64,000 bases of DNA from contig NZ_BAABAY010000001.1 of the NCBI RefSeq assembly GCF_039537665.1, positions 1,302,001 to 1,366,000 of the forward strand. The letters are read 5' to 3'. How positions within the stretch are numbered: the first letter of the stretch is position 1; each line of letters opens with the position of its first letter. The DNA comes from Gaetbulibacter_A aestuarii. GTDB lineage: Bacteria; Bacteroidota; Bacteroidia; Flavobacteriales; Flavobacteriaceae. The notes below the pieces were generated by a model. It did not search any database and was not told where the DNA came from. It saw only the letters and a list, made by a program, of their open reading frames with translations. The position numbers were made by a program, and so were the translations under genes. This document shows, one piece after another, positions 8,873 to 17,084 of this stretch.

Positions 8873-9886
8873 ATGAGATCAAAAATAGCCAAATACCTGT
8901 CTGTTATATTATGTTTTATTCTGGCATCCTGTGGTGGCCAGACTAAAAAAATTGATGGCGTTAGTTTCGTGGCTTCCCGTGATGCTATTGATGCACAACA
9001 TATTCAACCGGTTATTAATTTAAATGCTAATTATGCCTCGGTAATGCCTTTCGGATTTATACGCGATCTGAAACATCCGGAACTCATTTTTAACACGGAG
9101 CGCCAATGGTTTGGTGAGCGGGTTGAAGGTGTGAAGCAATACATAAAAGTATTGCAGGATCATGATATTCAGGTCATGTTAAAACCTCAGATCTGGGTAT
9201 GGCGCGGTGAATTTACCGGTCAAATAACCATGGCGAGTGAAGCCGATTGGAAAACTTTTGAGAAATCCTATTCAAACTTTATTTTAACCTACGCGAAACT
9301 GGCAGAACAACTTCATGTATCCTTGTTTTGTATAGGTACTGAGCTAAAGAACTTTACGCATGAGCGTCCTCAATTTTGGAAGGACCTAATTTCGAAAATT
9401 AGAGTTGTTTATAAAGGGAAATTAACTTATGCGGCTAATTGGAATGAGTATGAAACAGTGCCGTTCTGGAGTGATCTGGATTATGTTGGCATAGACGCTT
9501 ATTTTCCGGTGAGTGATAAAAAAATGCCCAGTGTAGAAGATTGTTTAGCGGGATGGGAAAAATATAAACCTGAAATTAAGGCCTTATCTGATCAGGTTAA
9601 GAAATCCGTTTTATTTACTGAATACGGTTATCGCAGTGTCGATTACACCGGGAAAGCGCCCTGGGTGAGCGACCGTAATATGAAGGGTGTTAATGTTAAG
9701 GCTCAATACAATGCTACTGAGGCGCTGTTTAAAACCTTTTGGAATGAATCCTGGTTTTCTGGAGGTTTTCTGTGGAAGTGGTTTCATGATCACGACAGGG
9801 TAGGAGGTGAAAATAATACCATGTATACCCCACAGAACAAGCCGGTAGAAGCCCTGATCAAAAAACAATACAGCTTAAATGGCTAA
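8873..9886 (+). CDS. GH113-like TIM-barrel lipoprotein
   Basis: 337 residues. A lipoprotein signal ends at ILASCGG (Cys about 20). The body is a glycosidase-type barrel with strands such as VMLKPQIWVWRG, FCIGTELKNF (probable acid/base Glu), YVGIDAYFPV and VLFTEYGYRS (probable nucleophile Glu). The order and spacing resemble GH113 and related clan GH-A proteins. GH113 contains beta-mannanases. It probably sits on an outer or periplasmic membrane face. It is the nearest hydrolase to the cellulose-synthase-like cluster, so trimming of an exported polymer is possible. A clan-level call is safe; GH113 itself and the mannan specificity are inferred. Confidence 0.7.
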   Translation: MRSKIAKYLSVILCFILASCGGQTKKIDGVSFVASRDAIDAQHIQPVINLNANYASVMPFGFIRDLKHPELIFNTERQWFGERVEGVKQYIKVLQDHDIQVMLKPQIWVWRGEFTGQITMASEADWKTFEKSYSNFILTYAKLAEQLHVSLFCIGTELKNFTHERPQFWKDLISKIRVVYKGKLTYAANWNEYETVPFWSDLDYVGIDAYFPVSDKKMPSVEDCLAGWEKYKPEIKALSDQVKKSVLFTEYGYRSVDYTGKAPWVSDRNMKGVNVKAQYNATEALFKTFWNESWFSGGFLWKWFHDHDRVGGENNTMYTPQNKPVEALIKKQYSLNG

Positions 9887-9918
9887 TATCTAAGCAAAAT
9901 TTTAAAATCAATTTATTC

Positions 9919-10644
9919 ATGCGAACTTTTGTTGTAGGCGACATTCATGGCGGACTCAAAGCCTTGATTCAACTTTTAAATACTATGGAAATTACTGAGG
10001 AAGACCAACTCATCTTTTTGGGTGACTATGTTGATGGTTGGTCGGAGTCGGCCCAGGTGATTCAGTTTTTAATGGAATTAGAAAATAAGTTCTCGTGTAT
10101 CTTCATCAAAGGCAACCATGATATTTGGTGCGAAAATTGGTTGGAGGATGGCACCGTAAATCCTTCCTGGTATATTCATGGCGGTAAAGCTACCATGGAA
10201 AGTTATGCTGATTTTTCAAAAGAAGCTAAACATGAACATTTGAAATTTTTCAAAACGATGAAATCCTATTATTTAGATGCTGATAATCGTTTGTTCATTC
10301 ACGCCGGATTTACCTCGATGCACGGCGTGGAAAAAGAAGTGAATACGGGTACTTTTTTTTACGATCGAACACTTTGGGAAATGGCCCTGGCCCTGGATGA
10401 AAACATTAAAAAGGACAACCCTAATTACCCCAACCGTTTAAAGCATTACAACGAAATTTATATCGGGCATACCCCTACGATTCGCTATGATTCTGAAATG
10501 CCAATGCAAGCGGCCACCATTTGGAATATGGATACCGGAGCAGCGTTTACCGGCCGGTTATCTGCTATGAATATCGATACAAAGGCTGTTTATCAAAGTG
10601 ATCCCTTACCAAGATTATATCCAAAGGAAAAAGGTCGAAATTAA
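9919..10644 (+). CDS. PPP-type metallophosphoesterase (Ser/Thr phosphatase-like)
   Basis: 241 residues, soluble. The three PPP metal motifs are present: GDIHGG (about 8-13), GDYVDGW (about 36-42) and GNHD (about 66-69), with later histidines in IHAGFTS and IYIGHTP. This is the bacterial PrpA/ApaH-like group, acting on phosphoproteins, bis-nucleoside tetraphosphates or similar esters. The YVDGW variant (Gly-Trp after the Asp) is seen in place of the more usual DRG. It begins 32 nt after the GH113-like gene. Its stop codon overlaps that of the convergent glycosyltransferase: both read from the shared TTAA at 10641-10644. Substrate is unknown. Confidence 0.8.
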   Translation: MRTFVVGDIHGGLKALIQLLNTMEITEEDQLIFLGDYVDGWSESAQVIQFLMELENKFSCIFIKGNHDIWCENWLEDGTVNPSWYIHGGKATMESYADFSKEAKHEHLKFFKTMKSYYLDADNRLFIHAGFTSMHGVEKEVNTGTFFYDRTLWEMALALDENIKKDNPNYPNRLKHYNEIYIGHTPTIRYDSEMPMQAATIWNMDTGAAFTGRLSAMNIDTKAVYQSDPLPRLYPKEKGRN

Positions 10645-11339
10645 GATTGCAAAACATGCTTTTTGTAATATTCATTCAAATGCATAGCAGAAGCTCCAAA
10701 GAACTTTTTTAAATGAATTACAGCATAATAGTACTGCAGTTTCCAAACGCCGTGAGACCTGTACGTTCGAGCCGAAGTAATGAGCCACTTATTGATTACA
10801 ACAAAAGACTTTCGTTTGTATAATTTCCTGATGAGGTCGTTGTCTTCGTATATAAAGAAGGTCTCGTCGTAACCTCCAACGTCATTAAACAGGGTTTTGG
10901 TAACAAATAGACTTTGGTCGCCGCCACGGCAAGCTGGAAAAGGTAGTTGCGTAAGCCAACCAGCCAATTTCAGCCAAAAGTGATTACTGTCGAATTTCAT
11001 TTTGAAACATCCTGCTTTATTTCCTTTGGAAACCTCATTAAGAATCAAATGATCGAAATTTTTAGGAGGTAGTGAATCTGCATGTAAAAAATAAAGGATC
11101 TCGCCCTGAGCTTTTCTTGCACCGAGATTCATTTGTTTCGCACGACCCTTTTCAGAATTAAAAACATGAATGTTCTGAGTGTTTTTCAGCAATTTTAATG
11201 TGTCATCATCACTTCCGCCATCTACAAAAATGAGCTCCGTAGTTTTTGGGTTTGATATGTTTTGGGTGAGATGTTCCAAAAGTTTAGGTATGGTATTCAC
11301 CTCGTTTAAAACCGGTATGATGATGGAAATCTTAATCAT
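10641..11339 (-). CDS. Arsenosugar-type family 2 glycosyltransferase (TIGR04283-like)
   Basis: 232 residues with one GT-A domain: ISIIIPVLNEVNTIP at the start, FVDGGSDDDT, then GRAKQMNLGARKAQGEILYFLHADS, where the HAD Asp (about 88) is the nucleotide-sugar ligand. The GRAxQMNxGA block and CRGGDQSLFV are characteristic of the TIGR04283 glycosyltransferases (mftF-like) that public annotation links to arsenosugar biosynthesis. It is the last gene of the ArsM operon; its start overlaps the DUF547 stop by 8 nt. A role in adding a sugar or glycerol unit to the arsenoribose is inferred from the neighbourhood only. Confidence 0.8.
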   Translation of the reverse strand: MIKISIIIPVLNEVNTIPKLLEHLTQNISNPKTTELIFVDGGSDDDTLKLLKNTQNIHVFNSEKGRAKQMNLGARKAQGEILYFLHADSLPPKNFDHLILNEVSKGNKAGCFKMKFDSNHFWLKLAGWLTQLPFPACRGGDQSLFVTKTLFNDVGGYDETFFIYEDNDLIRKLYKRKSFVVINKWLITSARTYRSHGVWKLQYYYAVIHLKKFFGASAMHLNEYYKKHVLQS

Positions 11340-12066
11340 TCAAATCCCAATTGTAGTTTTTAAATCGGATGCGCGCGTTTTTTGAAACTTCAATATCGGC
11401 AAAACGATTTAGAAAATCAATGAGGCTCCCATGTTGTTCAAAATCACTTCGGAACCATTGAAATATTTTGGAGATTTCTATACTGTTTTCTGAAAGGTCA
11501 TTGCGTTTTGGATCATTGATGAAATCTTTCGCAGCTTGATCCAATTGATCGTTCAAATGATCTGGTTTATAGGCGGAGTTCCTCAATTTCGGACAGGAAT
11601 ATGAAGCACAAACGATTGCAAAATGAATGCGTGGTTCCTGCATTTTACGCAGTATCTGGTGCTCTATAAAATCCAGATCGTAGGTTTTATCATCCAAAGT
11701 CCACAGTTCTTGTTTCCAGGGATTTCGAATATCCTTAATACTATTTACAGGATCATGTCTTAAAATGAGATCTATCGTTAGCGCATTATACGCGTTGATC
11801 CAATAGGCTAATGTTTCCGGTTTCGACCAATTGCTTTGAGGTGTTTGTTTGCCTAAAATTGTAATGTAATTTTTTAAGGCAGGCCAGTCCTTTTTAAAAC
11901 CCCGGTAGTTTACATGACCATCGTTAGAAACGTGCTTTTGAAGCAGGTTTGTCCAAAGCATATGGTTCACCTTTTGTGCTGTTTTAGGTTGAATAGCATC
12001 CGAATCCAAAGCGGTCTTCGGAAACACAACAAAACTGAGTAAAAAAAGCATAGATAAAACTTTCAT
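11332..12066 (-). CDS. DUF547 domain secreted protein
   Basis: 244 residues with an N-terminal signal segment (about 1-18). DUF547 hallmarks are a YWINAYNALTIDLIL helix (about 109-123), LDFIEHQILR (about 151-160) and the FAIVCASYSCPKL strand (about 169-181) with paired cysteines and conserved His before it. The fold has been compared with papain-like or transglutaminase-like proteins, but no activity is established. It sits between the sterol-desaturase-family gene (10 nt gap) and the TIGR04283 glycosyltransferase (8 nt overlap), so it is firmly inside the arsenosugar operon. An extracytoplasmic role in processing or export of the product is an inference. Confidence 0.75.
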   Translation of the reverse strand: MKVLSMLFLLSFVVFPKTALDSDAIQPKTAQKVNHMLWTNLLQKHVSNDGHVNYRGFKKDWPALKNYITILGKQTPQSNWSKPETLAYWINAYNALTIDLILRHDPVNSIKDIRNPWKQELWTLDDKTYDLDFIEHQILRKMQEPRIHFAIVCASYSCPKLRNSAYKPDHLNDQLDQAAKDFINDPKRNDLSENSIEISKIFQWFRSDFEQHGSLIDFLNRFADIEVSKNARIRFKNYNWDLND

Positions 12067-12075
12067 CTTATTAAT

Positions 12076-12963
12076 TTACTGCTTTTTTTTAAGTGGATAA
12101 AGCTCTTGGTGCATAAAATCCTTGGGAAAGGTCTCGTCATTGGCAAAGCCTAATTCAATATCCCGACCATCATGAGGAACGAAATCAGTTCTAAAAATAT
12201 AATCCCAAATACTAAGCGTTAAACCGTAATTAACCCCGTAGCGTGCGTGGTTTGGTAATTCTTTGGCATGATGCCAAATGTGCATTTTTGGATTATTAAA
12301 AATGTACTTCAGGATACCGTAATCCCAACCCAGGTTGGCATGATTCAAATGTCCGATGGCGATGGTAAAAAAGTAAACAATAGCAACATCTTGAGCATGA
12401 TAATTAGCAACCAGGGCCAAGGGGATATAGAGTAATGATTTGTAAACCACAGGTTCCATCCAGTGATATCTTAAATGCGCTGCAAATCCCATTTCCTTAA
12501 CGGAATGATGAACCTTGTGAAAATTCCAAAGCCAGGGTACCCGGTGTAATAATCGGTGGGTGTTCCATTGCACAAAATCACTCACCAAAAAGAAAATGAG
12601 TAAGCCCAGCCATTTTGGAAGATCATCTGCATTGAATAGTCGTAATTCAGCAAGATTTAACCCTATAAGATTCAGAACATCGTTTAAGGCAGCTTCAGCT
12701 GTGTTGGAAAGAGCAATAAGGATGATCAGATTCAACAGAAAAAAATTGAAAAACATGTAAAAGGTATCCAACCAAAAATCTTTACGGAATAAGGCCTGAT
12801 TTTTACGCCATGGGAAAGCAGCTTCTAAAAGCCAAACGATCAGTGAAATGAGAATTAATCCATAGAAATAATTATCCCATTGGTTTTGAAATAGAAATTC
12901 TTTTTTCAGATAATTCCAGTAACCGGAATAGGCGTTCAATAAAATGTCCCAATACTTTTCCAT
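12076..12963 (-). CDS. Sterol desaturase / fatty acid hydroxylase family membrane oxygenase
   Basis: 295 residues with about 4-5 membrane helices. The histidine boxes of the di-iron family are complete: HRLLH (136-140), HKVHH (149-153) and HIWHH (228-232), with additional His at about 163, 167 and 205. These enzymes hydroxylate or desaturate lipid chains, or cleave alkylglycerol ethers, using O2. The gene follows arsM by 29 nt and precedes the DUF547 gene by 10 nt, all on the minus strand, so it belongs to the arsenosugar operon. A membrane oxygenase here suggests that lipid-linked arsenic compounds (arsenolipids) are made or modified. That is inference. Confidence 0.8.
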   Translation of the reverse strand: MEKYWDILLNAYSGYWNYLKKEFLFQNQWDNYFYGLILISLIVWLLEAAFPWRKNQALFRKDFWLDTFYMFFNFFLLNLIILIALSNTAEAALNDVLNLIGLNLAELRLFNADDLPKWLGLLIFFLVSDFVQWNTHRLLHRVPWLWNFHKVHHSVKEMGFAAHLRYHWMEPVVYKSLLYIPLALVANYHAQDVAIVYFFTIAIGHLNHANLGWDYGILKYIFNNPKMHIWHHAKELPNHARYGVNYGLTLSIWDYIFRTDFVPHDGRDIELGFANDETFPKDFMHQELYPLKKKQ

Positions 12964-12992
12964 GGCCTATTTTACACTCTAGAATATTAAAT

Positions 12993-13961
12993 TTAGCAAC
13001 AGCCGCCACCATCGTAATGGTAAGTGGACGGACTGATAAATATATCATCACGATGCAACGCAGCAAGGGCTCCTGCGGTTTTATCACAAACCGCCAGAGG
13101 TTGATTCTGTAGGAGCACATGGCCTTTGTTATCATCAAAATAATCGTCTTCCCCATAATAAATAGCAGCTTTACCGGTAAAAATACACGGGCCGTCTTCA
13201 GGCATCGGATCTTTAATGGCAGCAACTTCTATAGATTCTATGTAAATCAACTCATCCGTTGGATAATGTTTAGGATCTAATATGCGATAGGGTTTACGAG
13301 CACGAATTTCAATCGTGCCAAAACCGGCATCGGTAAGCATTTTTACGTATTCCTTGATGGGTAAACTACCACTTAAACACAGTGCTCGCAAGCGATCATC
13401 GTTACGCAAGGTGTCGTTCATGGGCTGTTCGCAGGTTGGATCGCTCATTACCAGACGTCCGTGAGGTTTCAAAACCCTGTACATTTCAGAAATTGCTTTT
13501 TTAAGATCATCGGTCTTGAAAATATTAAATAAACAATTCTGTGCCGCCACATCAATACTGTTATCTTCTACAGGTAAGTTCAGTGCGTCGCCTTTTTTAA
13601 GATCAACAAATTCACTTTTAAACCATGGGTTTTGAGCTTCAGCTTCTTTAAAATTCTTCCGTGAAGCTTCAAGCATTTCGTCTACCACATCAATACCTAC
13701 AACACCACCTTTTTGGCGGTTGAAATATGCAAATTGCAGCAATTCCATGCCACCGCCTACACCAACATATAACATTTTAGGATTGTTTGCCAGATCACGA
13801 GGGTGCACTGTGCTGCCACACCCATAATTCATCTCCTGCATGATCTTTGGAATTTTCAATCCAGGGAGTTCCCAAATAGGATTTGTTGTACAGCAAAGCC
13901 CAATATCTGGGGTTAGGGCTGCTTCTTTGTAAACATTCTGGGTGGTTTCGTGATAACTCAT
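12993..13961 (-). CDS. arsM: Arsenite methyltransferase, arsenosugar type (ArsM)
   Basis: 322 residues from the ATG at 13961. A GTG at 13985 would add eight residues, but the ATG begins the MSYHETTQNVYK sequence expected of the family. The SAM site is MLYVGVGGGMELLQFA with the acidic loop GIDVVDEMLE. Cysteines able to bind As(III) occur in GLCC (23-24), YGCGS (48), AAQNCLFN (143) and LCLSG (195), and the protein ends in GGGCC. This is the pattern of the ArsM subgroup near arsenosugar genes. It should convert arsenite to mono- and dimethylated arsenic with SAM. It heads a four-gene operon (sterol-desaturase family, DUF547, glycosyltransferase) and is divergent from the outer-membrane protein gene at 14232. 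Confidence 0.88.
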   Translation of the reverse strand: MSYHETTQNVYKEAALTPDIGLCCTTNPIWELPGLKIPKIMQEMNYGCGSTVHPRDLANNPKMLYVGVGGGMELLQFAYFNRQKGGVVGIDVVDEMLEASRKNFKEAEAQNPWFKSEFVDLKKGDALNLPVEDNSIDVAAQNCLFNIFKTDDLKKAISEMYRVLKPHGRLVMSDPTCEQPMNDTLRNDDRLRALCLSGSLPIKEYVKMLTDAGFGTIEIRARKPYRILDPKHYPTDELIYIESIEVAAIKDPMPEDGPCIFTGKAAIYYGEDDYFDDNKGHVLLQNQPLAVCDKTAGALAALHRDDIFISPSTYHYDGGGCC

Positions 13962-14231
13962 ATAGGTGCAATTAATGTGATGCACAAGATAAGTCGTTTT
14001 GCCTAATAAAACATAACAAGTCAGATGCGATCCTTAGGTTTTTTGATTTTTATTACTGCCCAAAAACATCTATTTTGCGAAAAATATCGTAAGTAACACG
14101 TAAACCAAACTGTAGCGTGTCGCTTATTGGTTGCCTCCCTCACGACACAATATGCATTATAGATACGTTTTAGTAATTAACCAAAGCGGCTTTTTGCTGC
14201 ACCAAAATGAATTAACCACTAAAAGAAAATT

Positions 14232-14879
14232 ATGAGAAGATTTTTTATTTTTTCTATGCTGCTCCTTGCAGGACATTCGGGATTTGCCCAAATTGGAACC
14301 GACAGAAGTCCCTGGTTTTTTGAAATTGGAGCTAATGTTGTAGACGTTTATCCTGTTGGAGAAAACGCGCCCCAAGGACCTTTATTCGATGAATTTTTTA
14401 ATGCTAATGATCACTGGAATTTTGGTATCCCGAGTGCTCGTTTTGGGTACTATTTTAAAGATGATGTATTTGTTAGTTTAAGAGGATCTTTTAACAGTAT
14501 CACACGTTGGGGGGAATTTCCCGGGCAGTATTCGGCTAATGTAAATAGCTTGAATTATATTGGTGTTGATGCGATGATCAATAAGGATCTGAAAAAAATA
14601 TTCAAAAACGAAAATCTTGAGCCGTATATCGCCGCTGGTTTTGGCTATACCTGGATTCATGAAGGTGCTTATAATTCCAATTCAAATTTGGAGCAAAGTC
14701 TGGTAGGCGCGGGGACACTCAATGCCAGTATTGGTTTGAAGTATTGGATTTCAGAGACCTTTGGTTTGAGTATCGATACGACCTATAAGCACAGTTTTGA
14801 ATCGTATTTAACCAAGCATTTCCAACATAATTTTGGATTGATATTCAGGTTTAGAAGAACGGATTGCGATTGTTATTAG
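14232..14879 (+). CDS. Outer-membrane beta-barrel protein
   Basis: 215 residues with a signal peptide (MRRFFIFSMLLLAGHSGFA, then Q). The rest alternates aromatic and polar residues in strands (RFGYYFKDDVFVSLRGSF, YIAAGFGYTWI, FGLSIDTTYKHSF) and ends in FGLIFRFRRTDCDCY. This fits an eight-strand OmpA/OmpX-like barrel, although the extreme C-terminus is basic and Cys-containing rather than ending in an aromatic residue. It is the only plus-strand gene within the arsenic cluster and splits it into two minus-strand operons. Whether it belongs functionally is unclear; a channel or structural barrel are both possible. Confidence 0.65.
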   Translation: MRRFFIFSMLLLAGHSGFAQIGTDRSPWFFEIGANVVDVYPVGENAPQGPLFDEFFNANDHWNFGIPSARFGYYFKDDVFVSLRGSFNSITRWGEFPGQYSANVNSLNYIGVDAMINKDLKKIFKNENLEPYIAAGFGYTWIHEGAYNSNSNLEQSLVGAGTLNASIGLKYWISETFGLSIDTTYKHSFESYLTKHFQHNFGLIFRFRRTDCDCY

Positions 14880-14880
14880 G

Positions 14881-15100
14881 AATTCGTCATTACGAGGAGG
14901 TAACGACGTGGTAATCTTATGAAATGAATTTCTAATCATAAGATGGCTTCACTTTGTTATCAATGACGTTTCAATTCGTCATTACGAGGAGGCAACGACG
15001 TGGTAACCTAATGAAATGAATTTCTAATCATGAGATTGCTTCACTTGGTTCGCAATGACGTTCCGATTCGTCATTACGAGGAGGCAACGACGTGGTAATC
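14881..15100. repeat. 92-bp tandem palindromic repeats (two full copies and a third partial)
   Basis: Three copies start at 14881, 14973 and 15065, exactly 92 bp apart; the third matches for only about 36 bp. Each begins ATTCGTCATTACGAGGAGG and the full copies end near GCAATGACG or TCAATGACG, so the unit is an imperfect inverted repeat (CGTCATTACG against GCAATGACG, with inner arms around AATCTCATGA / TCATGAGATT). It lies between the convergent ends of the barrel gene and the phosphorylase gene. The look is that of dispersed REP/BIME-type elements. Confidence 0.8.
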
Positions 15101-15161
15101 TCCTCAAGCGCCTTGAAAGTGCAACTCCCGAAGGCCCGACCATTGCGGTAACGCCCCAAAT

Positions 15162-15974
15162 TTAAAGTGTTCTTATTAATTCTTTAAACAGCGTGATCAT
15201 GTTAGGTTCGGCCTTTCCTGCATTGGCAATAATATCCTGAATATCTACCGGTTCTAAATTGTCAGGATCGCATTCATCAGTGAGTACAGAAACGGCGGCA
15301 GCCTTCAATTTAAGATGATTTGCTACGATTATTTCCGGAACGGTGCTCATTCCTACGGCATCGGCACCCATGATCTTGAGCATGCGATATTCGGCACGAG
15401 TTTCAAGTTGGGGTCCAACCACACTAGCGTACACGCCTTCGTGCAGCCTGATATTTTTTCGTTTGGCGATAGCTTTGAATTGCTTGTTGATCTCGGCGTC
15501 ATAAGGCGCACTCATATCTGTAAACCGTTCTCCCAGAAATTCCACACCTTTAAACGCCAGAGGAGAACTACCTTGCAGGTTGATATGGTCTTCGATGAGC
15601 ATCAGTTCGCCTTTTTTGAAATCAAGATTGATGGCTCCCGCAGCATTTGAAACTAATAAGGTTTGAATACCCAGTTTCTCCATAATGCGCACCGGAAAAG
15701 TAACATCCTGTAGTGTGTAGCCCTCGTAAAGATGAAAACGACCTTGCATCACCACAATGGTTTTTCCTTCTAATTCGCCATAAATAAGTTTTCCTTTATG
15801 AAACTCAACCGTGGCTGTTGGGAAATTAGGAATATGGTTGTAGCTGGCCTCGTTGAAAATATTGATCTCTTCAATAAGTTGCCCTAAACCGGTACCAAGA
15901 ATGATCCCTATTTCAGGGTTTTCGAAGCCTTTGTCTTTTAGGTAGGTTACTGTTTCTTCAATGATCTTCTCCAT
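15162..15974 (-). CDS. punA: Purine nucleoside phosphorylase, trimeric PNP family
   Basis: 270 residues. Motifs: IGIILGTGLGQL (phosphate-binding loop, about 22-33), GRFHLYEGY (about 78-86), VSNAAGAINLDFKKGELMLI, YASVVGPQLETRAEYRML and MGADAVGMSTVPEIIVA, ending with a DECDP purine-site segment. The trimeric PNP family releases purine bases from inosine, guanosine and related nucleosides, giving ribose 1-phosphate. Here it lies in the ArsS operon and overlaps the TIGR04282 gene by 17 nt. It could therefore remove adenine from the 5'-deoxy-5'-dimethylarsinoyl-adenosine formed by ArsS. Family is certain; the arsenic role is inferred from position. Confidence 0.88.
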   Translation of the reverse strand: MEKIIEETVTYLKDKGFENPEIGIILGTGLGQLIEEINIFNEASYNHIPNFPTATVEFHKGKLIYGELEGKTIVVMQGRFHLYEGYTLQDVTFPVRIMEKLGIQTLLVSNAAGAINLDFKKGELMLIEDHINLQGSSPLAFKGVEFLGERFTDMSAPYDAEINKQFKAIAKRKNIRLHEGVYASVVGPQLETRAEYRMLKIMGADAVGMSTVPEIIVANHLKLKAAAVSVLTDECDPDNLEPVDIQDIIANAGKAEPNMITLFKELIRTL

Positions 15975-16596
15975 AATGTTGTTCTATTTTTTGTCGAAGG
16001 ATGTTGTTGCTTTTGTAAAATGATGATTTCTTTAGATCCTCAAAGGTATCGATGTCATTCAAAGTTTCCAATAAACCATAAGTTATGTTTTTATTATCGA
16101 GTTCCTGAAGTGTTGATTCAAGTAAGGTTGAGGTGCTCCAGGCCTTGTTTTTAAAAACCTGTGATTGTAATTCAGACATCCCGATCAAGTAGTAACCACC
16201 ATCGTGGGCCGGACCGAAAACCAGGGTGTTTTGGTTTAAGGCTTCTAAAGCCTTTTTTATAAGTTTAGCATTGATATCCGGCAAGTCAGAGCCGATGAGA
16301 ATAATGCGCTGATATCCATCTTGAAATCCTTTTTGAAAGCCCTTGTGCATGCGTTCTCCCAGATCAGAACCTTCCTGAACGTGTTTTTCAAAACCTTTCC
16401 AGCCCCTAGATTCAAGGGTTTCAGAAAAATAAACCTGTTTGTCGTGTTTTAAACGGACTAAGGTATCTTTTGTGAGGTTAACGAGGGATTCATAAACCTC
16501 AAAAGCGGCCTGATCGCCAATGGATTTTGCCAAACGCGTTTTCACCCTTCCGGGAACAGCATTTTTTACAAATACAATAATGAGATCTTTAGTCAT
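15958..16596 (-). CDS. Arsenosugar-type GT-A/CofC-like protein (TIGR04282, DUF2064)
   Basis: 212 residues from the ATG at 16596; an in-frame ATG 15 nt upstream is also possible but overlaps the rhodanese gene more. It has the nucleotide-binding start LIIVFVKNAVPGRVKTRLA, then LIGSDLPDINAKLI and VFGPAHDGGYYLIGM, the signature of DUF2064/TIGR04282. The fold is that of nucleotidyltransferases such as CofC and MobA, so it may activate a sugar phosphate with a nucleotide rather than act as a glycosyltransferase. It overlaps the phosphorylase start by 17 nt and the rhodanese stop by 8 nt. Acting on the sugar phosphate released by the phosphorylase would be chemically sensible, but is inferred. Confidence 0.8.
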   Translation of the reverse strand: MTKDLIIVFVKNAVPGRVKTRLAKSIGDQAAFEVYESLVNLTKDTLVRLKHDKQVYFSETLESRGWKGFEKHVQEGSDLGERMHKGFQKGFQDGYQRIILIGSDLPDINAKLIKKALEALNQNTLVFGPAHDGGYYLIGMSELQSQVFKNKAWSTSTLLESTLQELDNKNITYGLLETLNDIDTFEDLKKSSFYKSNNILRQKIEQHYGEDH

Positions 16597-17083
16597 AAAC
16601 CGAAATGCCATTTGTTAACCACTTACCCCATGGTTTGGAAAAGGTGTGAATACTATCCGTCAGTTTGTTCTGTTTATTATAAACGAGATGCTTTTTGTTT
16701 TTCCATTCAATAATGCCACCGTATAAATTGAACACATTGGAATAACCCGCTTTTTTTAATTTTGTAGCTATATTCTCAGAACGCACACCAATAGTACAAT
16801 ATACAACGATGTTACTGGTTTTATTGGGAATAAGCGCCTCCGTTCTTTTAAGATCGAAGTGTTTGTAACCTACCTCTTTTGCGTTTTTGATATGGCTAAC
16901 CTGATATTCCTTATTCTCCCGGGCGTCTAACAAAATGAGTTTGGGATTATCCGGATTTAATTGGTCCGGCATGATGTAAGAAACCTCATTTTTATTATAC
17001 TTTTTTAGAACATTTACTAAGCTGTTCTGCGAAAAACAGGTAAGCGTTCCAACCAGAAATAAAAATATGACACCCTTTTTCAT
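16589..17083 (-). CDS. Secreted rhodanese-like domain protein
   Basis: 164 residues. A signal peptide ends near TCFSQ (about 19). The rhodanese domain covers about 38-130 with LLDARENKEY, HIKNAKEVGY, the active loop CTIGVRS (Cys 96) and FNLYGGIIEWK. The loop has six residues after Cys, the usual size for sulfur-transfer rhodaneses. A position outside the cytoplasm is inferred from the signal. Its stop lies inside the TIGR04282 start region and its ATG is 1 nt from the arsS stop, so it is co-translated with the arsenic genes. Thiolation of arsenosugars (thio-arsenicals occur in nature) is a possible role but unsupported by direct evidence. Confidence 0.78.
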   Translation of the reverse strand: MKKGVIFLFLVGTLTCFSQNSLVNVLKKYNKNEVSYIMPDQLNPDNPKLILLDARENKEYQVSHIKNAKEVGYKHFDLKRTEALIPNKTSNIVVYCTIGVRSENIATKLKKAGYSNVFNLYGGIIEWKNKKHLVYNKQNKLTDSIHTFSKPWGKWLTNGISVYD

Positions 17084-17084
17084 G

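Noticed and set aside
12872..13225. Minus-strand open frame spanning the arsM end and the oxygenase start
   Set aside because: It overlaps both well-supported genes in another frame and shows no family features.
13962..13985. GTG at 13985 as the arsM start
   Set aside because: It adds eight residues with no family likeness; the ATG at 13961 begins the conserved-looking N-terminus.
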